Shown: positions 1 to 8,732 of the stretch, one piece after another
Numbering within the stretch: the first letter of the stretch is position 1
How the letters are laid out: every line of letters starts with the position of its first letter
DNA from: Streptomyces canus 299MFChir4.1
GTDB lineage: Bacteria > Actinomycetota > Actinomycetes > Streptomycetales > Streptomycetaceae
DNA length: 55,631 nt
Assembly (NCBI RefSeq): GCF_000383615.1
Contig: NZ_KB911625.1
Location: 1-55,631 of the forward strand
Reading direction: 5' to 3'
Program-made: the position numbers and the translations under genes
The notes under the pieces: generated by a model
Databases searched by the model: none
What the model was told of the DNA's origin: nothing
Seen by the model: only the letters and a program-made list of their open reading frames with translations

Positions 1-1792
1 GCGTGTCCACCACGACCGGGACACCCAGCCCGTCCAGCGCCCGGCGGACCTGCTCGGCATCACCCAGCACCGACGGGCCCTCACCCACCGGCACCACCCG
101 CACCCCAGACCCCACAAGCCCGCCATCAGGCCCGCCCGTCAAGCGCTCATGCAGATGCTCACGCACCCCCACCTCAACCGGCCCCGGACCCGCCGAACCC
201 CGCAACGCCGCAAGATCAACCAGAAGCCGCTCCCGCACCTCCGCAGACCCACCCAGCAAACGCCCCCACAACTCACCCTCACCACCGGCCACCGCCCACC
301 CGTCCGGCACCGACGACAACGGCAACGGCGACACCAGCGGAGGCGGCGACACCAGCGACGAGGACAGCCCACTTTCCGTCACGGGCAGCAGCCCACCCGG
401 AACATACGGCGGCGGAGGATCAGCAAGCATGTCGACATCCACGCCCGCGTCCGAGCCCTTGCCCACGCCCTTGACCGTGTCCGCGTCGGTGCCCTGGCCG
501 GCGTCGCTGCCCTTCCCCGCCTCGGTGACCGGCCCACCGCCCGAGGGGCCCCGGAACCCGCCGGTGAGCCTGTCGACCACACGACGCAGCCCCGCACCAC
601 CATTCACACCGGCACCGCTGAACACCGCCTCAGGAGCAGCACTCAGACCCGCACCCAGGAACGTCGTCCAGTTCCACGACCAGTCCCCATAGAAAGCGCC
701 ATTGATGAGTACCTCCGCAGCCGTCTCACCCACACCCGCCGCAAGGAACTCGTCCGTACCCTTCAGCCCGTAATAACCCCCCAACGCCCACGGCCGGCCC
801 GTGTTGGACTGCCCCACCCCGCCATGACGCCACGCATTCGGGCTGATCCGGAAATGATAAGAATCCGGAAAACGCCCCGGACCGCCAGAATGCGGATGCG
901 GGCCCCCGCCCAGCCCATGACCACCACCCGACTTCCCACCAGGAAGCCGATTCACATCCGGCCCCGGACTGCCATCAGGACCCGGCCTGTGATGCGGCCC
1001 CCCGGTCAGATGACCCACGCCACCCGGCCCACCACCCGGACCGGGCTTGAAATCAAGACCATCCTTCAAAAAATTCAGCTTGTAACCATCAACAACATTC
1101 TTGCCAAAGGCCCCCACAAGACTGGTGAGCCCACCCGCCAGGAAACCGGTCAAGCCAGAGAGATAAATATCCTTGCCGTCAAGCCCCTTCGGCCGGCGCC
1201 CGGACGGACCGAACTGCATCAACGCCAACTGCACCGCAATTTCCTGAAGAATCTCATCGATCGCCTCGGTCAGCGACGGCGAGATATGCAGAGTCTTCAG
1301 CAGACGATTCAGCGTCAGAAGGAGCACAAGACGCGAACGCAGCTTCGCCAGAAAAATCTGACTCGCCGACAGACCACCCGTGAAATATGAGAGCACCGTC
1401 AGAAAAGCAATCTCAGCCGCGAGCCGGACAAGCTCCGCAACGAGATCCCACTGCATCTTCACAATATTCATGGATGCCTTACGGCGATTCTCCGCAATAC
1501 CATCCAGAGCACGAGCAAAATCACGCAGAATATTCTGGCCGCCCTCACCGATGAGCGGACCCACCGCCCGCCGATAAGCCCTGGCCACCTCATCCGGCAA
1601 AGCCTTGACTATATCATCGCTCACCTTGGCCAGCACACTACGCAACGCATCCTGATCCAGCCGCGCCGTCACATAATTCAGACGATCGTAAAACGCTTTC
1701 TCTGAATTAGCATCAGGAAACAACTCGCCTATCAAGGCAAAGAAAAGATTACGCACCCACTGCGGGAGATTATCCAGAGGGTTACCCGACAT
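1..1792 (-). CDS. CpnT-like N-terminal domain protein, probable polymorphic toxin (partial, 3' end outside window)
   Basis: An uninterrupted minus-strand frame starts at ATG 1792 and is still open at base 1, so about 597 residues are visible and the C-terminus is missing. The first ~180 residues (start MSGNPLDNLPQWVRNLFFAL) resemble the helical WXG100-like N-terminal domain of CpnT-type outer-membrane channel/toxin proteins, including a hydrophobic helical stretch at about residues 105-165. A Gly/Pro/His-rich linker (about 245-310), a second Gly/Ala-rich segment and a Lys-Gly-Ser-Asp-rich linker follow, as in long secreted toxins whose toxic domain is at the far C-terminus. It is the last visible gene after the YbaB-like and WXG100-like genes, with a gap of about 100 bp. 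Export by a type VII (ESX) system is inferred. The toxin activity cannot be read from this window. Confidence 0.75.
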   Translation of the reverse strand, partial: MSGNPLDNLPQWVRNLFFALIGELFPDANSEKAFYDRLNYVTARLDQDALRSVLAKVSDDIVKALPDEVARAYRRAVGPLIGEGGQNILRDFARALDGIAENRRKASMNIVKMQWDLVAELVRLAAEIAFLTVLSYFTGGLSASQIFLAKLRSRLVLLLTLNRLLKTLHISPSLTEAIDEILQEIAVQLALMQFGPSGRRPKGLDGKDIYLSGLTGFLAGGLTSLVGAFGKNVVDGYKLNFLKDGLDFKPGPGGGPGGVGHLTGGPHHRPGPDGSPGPDVNRLPGGKSGGGHGLGGGPHPHSGGPGRFPDSYHFRISPNAWRHGGVGQSNTGRPWALGGYYGLKGTDEFLAAGVGETAAEVLINGAFYGDWSWNWTTFLGAGLSAAPEAVFSGAGVNGGAGLRRVVDRLTGGFRGPSGGGPVTEAGKGSDAGQGTDADTVKGVGKGSDAGVDVDMLADPPPPYVPGGLLPVTESGLSSSLVSPPPLVSPLPLSSVPDGWAVAGGEGELWGRLLGGSAEVRERLLVDLAALRGSAGPGPVEVGVREHLHERLTGGPDGGLVGSGVRVVPVGEGPSVLGDAEQVRRALDGLGVPVVVDT

Positions 1793-1890
1793 AAAAGCCA
1801 TCGACCATCACCCCCTGACACATACGGACATGACGACACAGCCGCCTCCGCCGCAACGCGGAAGCAGCCGATGACGTCCCGTATTCCCGA

Positions 1891-2274
1891 TCAACCGCCG
1901 CGCCGCCCAGATCCCGAGGTACCGCTATCGCCGCGGAAACCGTCAGTATCGAAGCGGTTGCCGGTCTTAGCGATTTCTTCAAGGTTGTGATCGCGCGTGT
2001 CCTTCACCATGGCGATCATGCCGAGGGTCGCGTCGATGAGGGCGTTCACCATCTGTTCGATCGCCAGCGTGGTGTTGATGGTGTACTGGCGCTCCTGCTG
2101 CTCGTTCTTCCTGCCCTGCTGTGCGATGTCACCTACGGTGCCAGGCCAGTCGAACGTTTCGGCGACGCCGGCACGGTACTGCTCACTCGTGGCCCGAAGC
2201 TGCTTTTGCGCGCCTTTGAGCTGATCCGTCATGGCCTGAACGAGTTGGGGGTCGAAACGGTATGTATCACTCAC
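1891..2274 (-). CDS. WXG100-like small secretion-associated protein
   Basis: This 127-residue protein is almost entirely helical, with a predicted turn around DWPGTVGD near residues 43-50 that sits where the WXG motif lies in ESX proteins; the exact WXG triplet is absent. The C-terminus is Gly/Ser/Arg-rich and flexible. I chose GTG 2274 because a GGAGGA ribosome site lies just upstream; a longer frame to 2304 would overlap the preceding gene. Its start is 2 nt after the stop of the YbaB-like gene, so the two are co-transcribed. In related actinomycete loci such small proteins are partners or co-secreted chaperones of the large CpnT-like toxin. The family assignment is from size, fold and context, not from a strict motif. 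Confidence 0.65.
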   Translation of the reverse strand: MSDTYRFDPQLVQAMTDQLKGAQKQLRATSEQYRAGVAETFDWPGTVGDIAQQGRKNEQQERQYTINTTLAIEQMVNALIDATLGMIAMVKDTRDHNLEEIAKTGNRFDTDGFRGDSGTSGSGRRGG

Positions 2275-2276
2275 CG

Positions 2277-2720
2277 TCAGTCCTCCTCCAGGGCATCCCG
2301 CCAACCAGGCTTGTTCTCGGCCTCGTTCGCGTCGTCGCCGTCGTCCTCCAGCACTTCGGGGCCGAAGATGTTTCCCCAGTCCACATCAAAGCCCTCCAAC
2401 TCGGGCATGCTGTCGCTGGGTTGAGTGAACGGTGTCAATGCCTTCATGACGTGCCGGTTCACCTTCACACGGGCCGCGTTGATCGCTTCGAGGACACTGG
2501 CTGCCAGCTCCTGGGGCGACATGTCCCGGTACTTGGTGTCCAGGAAGTCGAGTGAGGTCACCTCACCCTGGGGACCCACCGTGGCCCGCACGGCCCGGTC
2601 GGAGGACACAACGGCGAACGACACCTGTCTCAGCTCACGCTCGGTACGCTCCATCGCTGCCTGGGCAGCCTGGAGTTCGGCCATCGCCTTCTCCACGCGC
2701 TTTTCCAGCGGTTCTGTCAC
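2277..2720 (-). CDS. YbaB/EbfC nucleoid-associated family protein
   Basis: The 147-residue product begins with a charged amphipathic helix (residues 2-35), followed by a beta-rich segment with AVRATVGPQGEVTSLDF, the hallmark strand-turn-strand of YbaB/EbfC proteins, and a helix at about 70-90. The tail is acidic. YbaB proteins bind DNA as dimers. In Streptomyces, diverged versions often sit directly before WXG100-like and toxin genes, as here, where their role is not established. The start is GTG 2718-2720 with an AGGAAGGG-like ribosome site upstream. It is the first gene of the three-gene operon, and a promoter candidate with a palindrome lies about 145 bp upstream. Confidence 0.8.
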   Translation of the reverse strand: MTEPLEKRVEKAMAELQAAQAAMERTERELRQVSFAVVSSDRAVRATVGPQGEVTSLDFLDTKYRDMSPQELAASVLEAINAARVKVNRHVMKALTPFTQPSDSMPELEGFDVDWGNIFGPEVLEDDGDDANEAENKPGWRDALEED

Positions 2721-2862
2721 GTCCCCTGCCCTTCCTCCGTCAGCCTGTCCCCTCGTACACCGGGCGCCTCCCCCGGCCTCCGCCCTTCGCGCACGGCTGG
2801 ACGGTCCGGCGAGGCGAGCCGGATCCGCGTCGGACTGCTAGATCGCGCACCGGCAAGTGTAA

Positions 2863-2897
2863 GTAGCGTACGCTACACGCACTCGCCGGTGGTCCAA
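2863..2897 (-). promoter_or_regulatory. Candidate promoter and 14-bp palindromic operator of the toxin operon
   Basis: Read on the minus strand, TTGGAC (2892-2897) is followed after 16 nt by TAGCGT (2870-2875), a good fit to a housekeeping -35/-10 pair. The perfect palindrome GTAGCGTACGCTAC (2863-2876) covers the -10, the usual place for a repressor site. It lies about 145 bp upstream of the YbaB-like start. Confidence 0.5.
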
Positions 2898-2925
2898 ACC
2901 AGAATGCAAATCGTCTGGCCGACAG

Positions 2926-2975
2926 CATAGTTGGGCCGTCTCTCGTTCCGCATAGTTGGGCCGTCTCTCGTTCCG
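2926..2975. repeat. 25-bp perfect tandem duplication
   Basis: The 25 bases at 2926-2950 (starting CATAGTTGGGCC) are repeated exactly at 2951-2975. This is just upstream of the toxin-operon promoter candidate. No coding potential is seen. Confidence 0.9.
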
Positions 2976-3455
2976 CGGGAAGGTCCAGGCACTCTATCGA
3001 CCGGGCACCTTCAGACCATCGGTGTGGCGGAGATGGCCGGGAGGGTTCTCCAGACGGCTCTCCGGACTCCCGGACTTCCAGCGCTGACAGGCTTCGCCAT
3101 CATGCGCCGACGGGGTGTTGCAGCAGGTGTGCGCTGCCCCACGCACAGACTGCTCGCGTCCGCGAGAACGGCCGTCCCGCGTCCCGCCCGCCCTCGAGAC
3201 CACCGCCCGTAACGAAGAGGCGGAGACTGCGTGCGAGGGCAGCTGGACCGTGCCTTCCGCCTCCGCGCAGCGACCCGTCGGGCAGAGTTGCAGCCGGGCG
3301 AACGACCGCGCGGGCACCGCACCGCACCGCACCGCACACCCAAAGCAGGCCTGACGGGCCGAGCGATGTCCAGGACACGCGAAGGCACCGCCCACAGACC
3401 GGACTTCCGTCAGGCTGCTGAGGGCTGACGGGCGTCCGGTGGTCGAGGTCACGAT
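2976..3455. other. Non-coding stretch, no gene recognised
   Basis: The open frames here overlap one another on both strands and match no family I know, so I do not call a gene. A short GCACC tandem repeat (about 4.5 copies) lies at 3314-3337. Confidence 0.5.
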
Positions 3456-3477
3456 CCGCGGCCCCAAGGGGCCGCGG
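3456..3477 (-). terminator. Hairpin terminator after the YrdC-like gene
   Basis: CCGCGGCCCC and GGGGCCGCGG form a perfect 10-bp stem around an AA loop. It is just beyond the stop codon at 3485. No T-run follows, as is common in Streptomyces. Confidence 0.65.
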
Positions 3478-3484
3478 GCTCCGC

Positions 3485-4213
3485 TCAGTTCACGGTTGCC
3501 TGCTCGCGGAGGTGGCCGGACGGCAGGACGTCGCGTCCCGGGTCGGCGGGCAGCCGGACGCCGAACTGGGTGGCCATGATGTCGCTGATGAGTTCGTAAC
3601 ACGTACCGATACGAATGACCTCCATCGCACTGAAGTCGATCATGGTCGAGGAACGCCGATAGTGGTGGTACTTGCACAGCCCGTGGTCGATGACGAGGTC
3701 CACCGCGTCGAGAATCGGCTGCTGGATGTCCGCCACCCGGAACTTGGTGCCGGTACCGGTGAGGTTGGCCGACGAACCGAGCAGCGGAATCCCCGCCCGG
3801 TGGGTGAGGCCGACCACCACCTCCTGGAAGCGGCCGCCGTTCACCAGCATCGCGAGCGTGTCACCGACGGTGCTGGCGGCCAGTGTCTCGGACTCGACCG
3901 CGGCCACGACCGGATGATCCGCGTGGAAGGGCGCGATGACAGCGAGCGGCAGACCCGCGTCGATGGTGATCGCATCGACGATCTCCTGCTCCCGGCTGCC
4001 GAGTTCGTGCACCTCACGGTGCAGCTCGTAGGTACCGACCATCGCGTGACGCTTGTGCGGCGCGCGGCGCTTCGCTACGAACAGCCGCCGCAGGGCCTCC
4101 GACGAGCTCGCGCAGGCCCCGTATCCGATGTCACCGGGAAGGATCGCCGCGCCGCCGGCCGTGATCGTCTCGAACACGCGCTTCGCGTCAGCGTGGATGT
4201 CGTGCCTACCCAT
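3485..4213 (-). CDS. YrdC/Sua5-domain protein (threonylcarbamoyl-AMP synthase-like)
   Basis: This is a 242-residue YrdC-fold protein. It shows the N-terminal helix and strand with GGAAILPGDIGYG, the basic KRRAPHKRHA segment that corresponds to the nucleotide/carbamoyl-phosphate-binding K-x-R region, and the signature LLGSSANLTGTG near residues 145-156. YrdC/Sua5 enzymes make threonylcarbamoyl-AMP for the tRNA t6A modification, but the family also includes diverged members. The basic motif here differs from the usual KGRP form and the gene stands alone, so this may be a specialised paralogue rather than the essential tsaC. ATG 4213 is followed by MGRHDIHADAKRVF; a GGAGG ribosome site is present. 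A hairpin terminator follows the stop. Confidence 0.75.
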   Translation of the reverse strand: MGRHDIHADAKRVFETITAGGAAILPGDIGYGACASSSEALRRLFVAKRRAPHKRHAMVGTYELHREVHELGSREQEIVDAITIDAGLPLAVIAPFHADHPVVAAVESETLAASTVGDTLAMLVNGGRFQEVVVGLTHRAGIPLLGSSANLTGTGTKFRVADIQQPILDAVDLVIDHGLCKYHHYRRSSTMIDFSAMEVIRIGTCYELISDIMATQFGVRLPADPGRDVLPSGHLREQATVN

Positions 4214-4280
4214 GCGAGCCTCCTTGCTCGTTGCAAGAGATGCTAGACCGCAGCGCGGTGCAGGGGTGGGCGTCGGCCGG

Positions 4281-4321
4281 GAGCGGCCGGAGCCCGGTGC
4301 TTCGAAGGACTCCGGCCGCTC
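4281..4321 (-). terminator. Hairpin terminator of the S8 peptidase gene
   Basis: GAGCGGCCGGAG (4281-4292) pairs perfectly with CTCCGGCCGCTC (4310-4321) across a 17-nt loop, 6 bp beyond the stop codon of the peptidase. Confidence 0.75.
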
Positions 4322-4327
4322 GCGCGG

Positions 4328-7300
4328 CTATACGAGCCCGAAGGCCCGGGTGACGGTCTGGCTGACCCCGCCGCCGTTGCGCTGCTCGGCGACGACGCGG
4401 ATGGACACGTACTCGGCGCGGGCGGGCGCGTGGAGCCGCGTCCGCCAGGTGCCGTCGGTCTTCGTCAGAGCCTGCGGCCGCCAGGACACGCCGTCGTCGT
4501 AGGACACCTCCAACGTGAGCGAGGCGACGGCGTCCGCGGCGGCGTCACTGCCCACGACGACGGGCTTCACCCCGAGAACCGACGAGTGTCCGGCCCGCCC
4601 GGCCAGGTTCAGCTCCGTTTCGTAGTCGAGCTGGGCCAGCGGAATGGCCTGGTTGTCGGCTTCTCCGGACAGGAAGCTCCATTCGGTGCGCGTGGAGGTG
4701 GAGTACGGGGTGAGCTCGGTGTTCCCCTTCGTGGTGGCGACGAGTCGATACGGGAGCCGCTGCGGGGCCAGGTCGCCCACCCCGAAGTCGGGCCGCGGCC
4801 CGTTCTGTGTCAGCAGCTTGTCCCCCTGGTAGAGCGCGAAGCTCCGGGACATCCACCGGGTGTCGCCGCTGTGGGCGGAACCTCCGTCGCCGAACCCCGC
4901 GACCTGCCCGCCCATGGCGTTGCCGACGCGGTGCGGAACCTCGAAGCTGACCATGCGGGGCCGTGTGATGGGGCCGAACCAGTGTTCGCTCTGCGTGCTG
5001 CGCGGCCGGTAACCCGTGATGTCGGTGAAGGTGTCCCAGCCGTCGATCGACCCGTACTGCTGCCATGTGACACCGTTTCCGGCGGACACCCAGTCGGTGC
5101 GGTGCCCCGCGGGGACCGGCTCACTCGGGAACGGGGCGACGCGCGTTACTCCGAACACGGCGTAGGGGAAGGCAGCCGGCCAGTGCTCGTACGCGGGGCT
5201 GTCCTCACGGCTTTCGTAGATCTGCTTGCCGGCCGGTGGGGCGAAGGTGTTGTCGATACGGGCCAGGCTGCCCGGGTCCGTCGCGGCGGACGGGTCTGCG
5301 GGGACTCCTCCCTGGTGGTAGTCGGCCAGGTCGTACAGGTACTCCGGGGCGGGATGGGCTTCGACCGTCAGCTTGGTCCGCTTCTTCCCGGCGGTCCTGA
5401 TCGTCCTGATCAGCTCCTCGCCGTCGTCCCGGGTGACCGAGGCGACCGGTACGGGGCCGTTCGTCGTCCCGTCGGGGCCGCCGTACCAGTCGCTCGCGCG
5501 GCCGTACCCGTCGCCGACCACCAGGAGCGCGGCCGCCGACGCCGCTGCGGCGGCCGCAGCCTGTTCCGCCGGGGTCACGCTGTCGCTTCTGCGGACGATC
5601 ACGGCCCGGCCCCGGACGGACAGGCCGGCGTAGTCGGCGGGTGCGCCGTCACCGGCGTAGACCGCGTCCCAGCGGGTGCTGCCGTCGCGGAACGGAGCGG
5701 ATCCGGGCTGCACCAGCAGTGTGTCGTCGAGGTCGTGGCGGCCGTAGGTGATCTTCAGCGGGGTCTGCTTGGCGCGGATCCGGGTGGTGAAGACGAAGCT
5801 GCCCTTGGTCGCCTTGCCCTTGCTCGGAAGGGCCCAGATGCTGTCGTACGCGGTCGAGGGCATGAAGGTCTGGTGCAGTGCGTGCTCGTCCGCCGGTGTG
5901 GGCCGGTCGGAGGTGAAGGAGCGGAAGACGTCGATCCTGCTGTGGGCGACGGACGTGGGCCGGGGTGTCTCCACCTTGACCTGGCGCATCCGTGAGCCGT
6001 CCAGCTCGACGCTCCTGTCCGACGTGAGGTCGAGCTCGGGCACGGTGAGCACTGCGTAGCCGAGCGAGTCCGGGCCGTTGCGGCCTTCCACATCCAGGGC
6101 GGAGACGACGGTGTACGAGCCGGGCGTCCAGCGGCTGATGAGGGTGCCGTCCTGGACCCACATGACGGTGGTCCGCCCGTCGGCTCCGGTGATCTCGACC
6201 TCGCCGCTGACGGGTTTGCCCGACCGGTCCTTCAGATGGACGGTCAGCGTGTGCTTCTCGGACTCGACGGACACGCCCACCGCGGTGTGCACGGCGCCGG
6301 TTGCGAAGCGGGCGGTGACCTGGGCGGCGTACTGACCGGGCGCCCGGTGCCGCGGGTCGACGAAGAGCGCCACGGTCGAGGTTCCGCGCGCCGGTACCGT
6401 GACGCGGTCAGCCGCCAGGGTGAACACTCCCGCGGGGGTCTCTCCACGGTCCAGCGTGAGGTCCAGGGTGACGGGTCGGTCGGTGGTGTTGGTGTAGGTG
6501 ATCGGCCGCTCGACCGTCCTCGGCTTCCCGTCCCGTGACCAGGGGACGAGCCCAGCGTCCACGGAGCCGCTCGCGACCACCTGGTCCTCCAGGTACGCGG
6601 CCCCCACGTCCAGCCGGCCGGTACCGGCCTGGTAGGGGCTGTGGGCGGGGGTGCGGACGCTGGTGCTCATCAGGGCGTCCTTGATGCGCTGTCCCGTCCA
6701 CGTCGGATGCTTCTGGGCCAGGAGCGCCGCCGCGCCGGCGACGTGCGGCGCCGCCATCGAGGTACCGCTGTCCCAGCGGTAATAGCCCTCCCCCGAGCTC
6801 ATCTGCTGCGAACGCGCGGCCAGTACGTCCACACCGGGGGCGGTGAGGTCGGGCTTGAGGGCGTCGTCGCCCATTCGCGGCCCGGCGCTGGAGAAGTTCG
6901 CGAGGTGGTCGGAGGCGTCGACCGCGCCGACGGTGAGAGCGGCGTCCGCGGTTCCCGGGGCGCTGACGCCGTAGGGGCTGTTGCCGCCGTTGCCCGCGGC
7001 GATGACGAACAGTGCGCCGGTCTCGGCACTGAGCTGGTTGACGGCCCGGCTCATGGGGTCGTCCTGGGTGTGCCACACCGCTGTGCCCAGGCTCATGTTG
7101 ATCACCTTGGCGTGCTCGGTCCGCGCCGCCCACTCCATGCCGGCGATGATCCCCGAGATCGGACCGGATCCGCTGTCGCCGAGGACCTTGCCCACGATCA
7201 GGTCGGCGCCCGGGGCGACACCCGCTTCCTGCCCGTCGGAGGCGGCTCCTGTTCCGGCCACGGTGGAGGCGGTGTGGGTTCCGTGTCCGTTGCGGTCCGT

Positions 7301-8170
7301 GACGTCCTCACCCGCCACGAAACTGCGTGAGGCGACGATGCGGTCGGCCAGATCCGGGTGCGTGGTGTCCGCCCCGGAGTCCAGTACCGCGACGCGGACG
7401 CCCGCTCCGGTGCCCCCCGCCTCGCGCGCCTTAGGGACGCCGATCTGCGCCGTCGTGTCGGCGAGGTCCGCCTGGACCTTGCCGTCGAGCCACACCTTGT
7501 CAATGCCCGCGACGAAGGACGGCCTCGTCCCGGCGTACGAACTCGTGCCGCTCCTGTCCCGCCGTGACGTGTCCTCGCCGTCCGCGCCCGTCAGAGCGGA
7601 CCAGAAGGCGGAGGTCTTCGAGCGCCTGGCTTCGACGGCCTCACTGTGGACGGACGGAAGGCGGAGGGTCGTCCTCGCTCCCGGCAGTGGGGCAGCGGAC
7701 CGCGGCCCTTCTCCAGGGTCACCGCTCCGGGCGGCGGACGTCTCCGGGGAGCGGGTGATGATCAGGGGCAGGGCGTCCGCACGAGCGTCGTCGTAGCCCT
7801 GCGCTATCAACTGGCTGACGTTGAACAGCTGTTTGTCGAGGAGGCCGGTCGCGACATAGGGCATGGCGGCGTCGGGGTAGACGAAGGTGTCACCGCGCTC
7901 CACGGCGATCCGTACCGACCCGCGTGCCCCCGGCACCCGCACGATGTCGTCCACGGACACCGCTCCGCCCGGCGCCTGACGGGCCGTCACTTTGTCACCT
8001 GTGATCAACGTCACCGTGACCGGCGCGCGCTGTACGGCATTTCGCTCGACGGGGGCGCCGTACGCGTGGAGCGAGGGGCCGGCCTCGCGAGCTGTCGCGG
8101 GAGCGACCGAGGCGACAACTAAGGCCACAGCCATGGTCGTTGCCGCTCTTCGGGCATAGGGGAACAACAC
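4328..8170 (-). CDS. Secreted S8 (subtilisin-like) serine peptidase, 1280 aa, TTA codon in the signal peptide
   Basis: The start is GTG 8170 with GGAGG 4 nt upstream; a longer frame to 8248 is unlikely. A twin-Arg/hydrophobic signal peptide (residues 1-29, ending ATA) is followed by a propeptide and the S8 domain. The catalytic triad is visible: Asp264 (VLDSGAD), His296 (NGHGTH) and Ser471 (SGTSMAAPHVAG). A protease-associated (PA) domain rich in Ala lies further on, about residues 830-900, and beta-rich C-terminal domains complete the protein, which is extracellular. Leucine 17 is encoded by TTA (8120-8122), so translation probably needs the bldA tRNA and would come late in growth. The gene is monocistronic with its own terminator. 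Confidence 0.92.
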   Translation of the reverse strand: MLFPYARRAATTMAVALVVASVAPATAREAGPSLHAYGAPVERNAVQRAPVTVTLITGDKVTARQAPGGAVSVDDIVRVPGARGSVRIAVERGDTFVYPDAAMPYVATGLLDKQLFNVSQLIAQGYDDARADALPLIITRSPETSAARSGDPGEGPRSAAPLPGARTTLRLPSVHSEAVEARRSKTSAFWSALTGADGEDTSRRDRSGTSSYAGTRPSFVAGIDKVWLDGKVQADLADTTAQIGVPKAREAGGTGAGVRVAVLDSGADTTHPDLADRIVASRSFVAGEDVTDRNGHGTHTASTVAGTGAASDGQEAGVAPGADLIVGKVLGDSGSGPISGIIAGMEWAARTEHAKVINMSLGTAVWHTQDDPMSRAVNQLSAETGALFVIAAGNGGNSPYGVSAPGTADAALTVGAVDASDHLANFSSAGPRMGDDALKPDLTAPGVDVLAARSQQMSSGEGYYRWDSGTSMAAPHVAGAAALLAQKHPTWTGQRIKDALMSTSVRTPAHSPYQAGTGRLDVGAAYLEDQVVASGSVDAGLVPWSRDGKPRTVERPITYTNTTDRPVTLDLTLDRGETPAGVFTLAADRVTVPARGTSTVALFVDPRHRAPGQYAAQVTARFATGAVHTAVGVSVESEKHTLTVHLKDRSGKPVSGEVEITGADGRTTVMWVQDGTLISRWTPGSYTVVSALDVEGRNGPDSLGYAVLTVPELDLTSDRSVELDGSRMRQVKVETPRPTSVAHSRIDVFRSFTSDRPTPADEHALHQTFMPSTAYDSIWALPSKGKATKGSFVFTTRIRAKQTPLKITYGRHDLDDTLLVQPGSAPFRDGSTRWDAVYAGDGAPADYAGLSVRGRAVIVRRSDSVTPAEQAAAAAAASAAALLVVGDGYGRASDWYGGPDGTTNGPVPVASVTRDDGEELIRTIRTAGKKRTKLTVEAHPAPEYLYDLADYHQGGVPADPSAATDPGSLARIDNTFAPPAGKQIYESREDSPAYEHWPAAFPYAVFGVTRVAPFPSEPVPAGHRTDWVSAGNGVTWQQYGSIDGWDTFTDITGYRPRSTQSEHWFGPITRPRMVSFEVPHRVGNAMGGQVAGFGDGGSAHSGDTRWMSRSFALYQGDKLLTQNGPRPDFGVGDLAPQRLPYRLVATTKGNTELTPYSTSTRTEWSFLSGEADNQAIPLAQLDYETELNLAGRAGHSSVLGVKPVVVGSDAAADAVASLTLEVSYDDGVSWRPQALTKTDGTWRTRLHAPARAEYVSIRVVAEQRNGGGVSQTVTRAFGLV

Positions 8171-8277
8171 ATTTCCTCCAGCAGTCAGTGATCGACTGCA
8201 TCCGACCACTCCGGGTGCGGAAAAGTAAGTACTTGAACGATCTACCAACTGCCGGTAAGGCGGGCTCCGCCTGACGC

Positions 8278-8610
8278 GCTTTCCGGCCGGTCATGAACCC
8301 CCAACCGACGGCGTCCACCCCCGCCCAAGACACGTGGATGGGCAGATGCGATACCTCGGGGCCCGCAATGACCAGCCCGGTCGCAGGGCGCCCCAAACCC
8401 GCTGCACACCTGTCCGATGGCCTGGGCGACCTCGACGCAATGCCCGAGCAGGACCCCGTCGGCATCGGTCCACCGGTCGACCTCACGCCGGGGCACGACC
8501 AGTGTGTGTGACCGGGCCGCAATCAGTGCGGTGGTGAGGAACTCGGTGATCTCCGGATCCTGCCGGACGAAGCGACCGGGCAGTTGGCCCGCGATGATCC
8601 GAGAGAGCAA
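8278..8610 (-). pseudogene. Decayed HIT-family nucleotide hydrolase gene
   Basis: The first ~76 residues (start MLSRIIAGQLPGRFVRQDPE, then HTLVVPRREVDRW) are clear HIT-family sequence in one frame. At about 8390 the similarity jumps to another frame (GLVIAGPEVSHLPIHV), which fits a 1-nt insertion. The second part holds the HIT motif, but the middle His of H-x-H-x-H is Pro (HLPIH). The normal C-terminus is missing, since the second frame runs on without the usual end. A frameshift together with a lost catalytic-motif His argues for real decay rather than a sequencing error. Confidence 0.7.
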
Positions 8611-8732
8611 GGGGCCATGCGCACGAACCTGTCATCTGCGGCGGCCGTCCAGGCCGAGGGGGCGGACCGTGTACGGCGCCTCCCGCCGGGGCCGGTGCAC
8701 TGGCCCCGGGACACTGACACGTCGTTGTTAGC

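Noticed and set aside
149..1390. A 413-codon open frame on the plus strand
   Set aside because: It is antisense to the CpnT-like gene, is rich in Arg/Pro/Thr as expected for a GC-rich shadow, and has no family similarity.
3314..3337. GCACC tandem repeats as a possible CRISPR-like or structural array
   Set aside because: Units are only 5 bp and perfectly adjacent without spacers, so this is a simple sequence repeat. I see no CRISPR array in the window.
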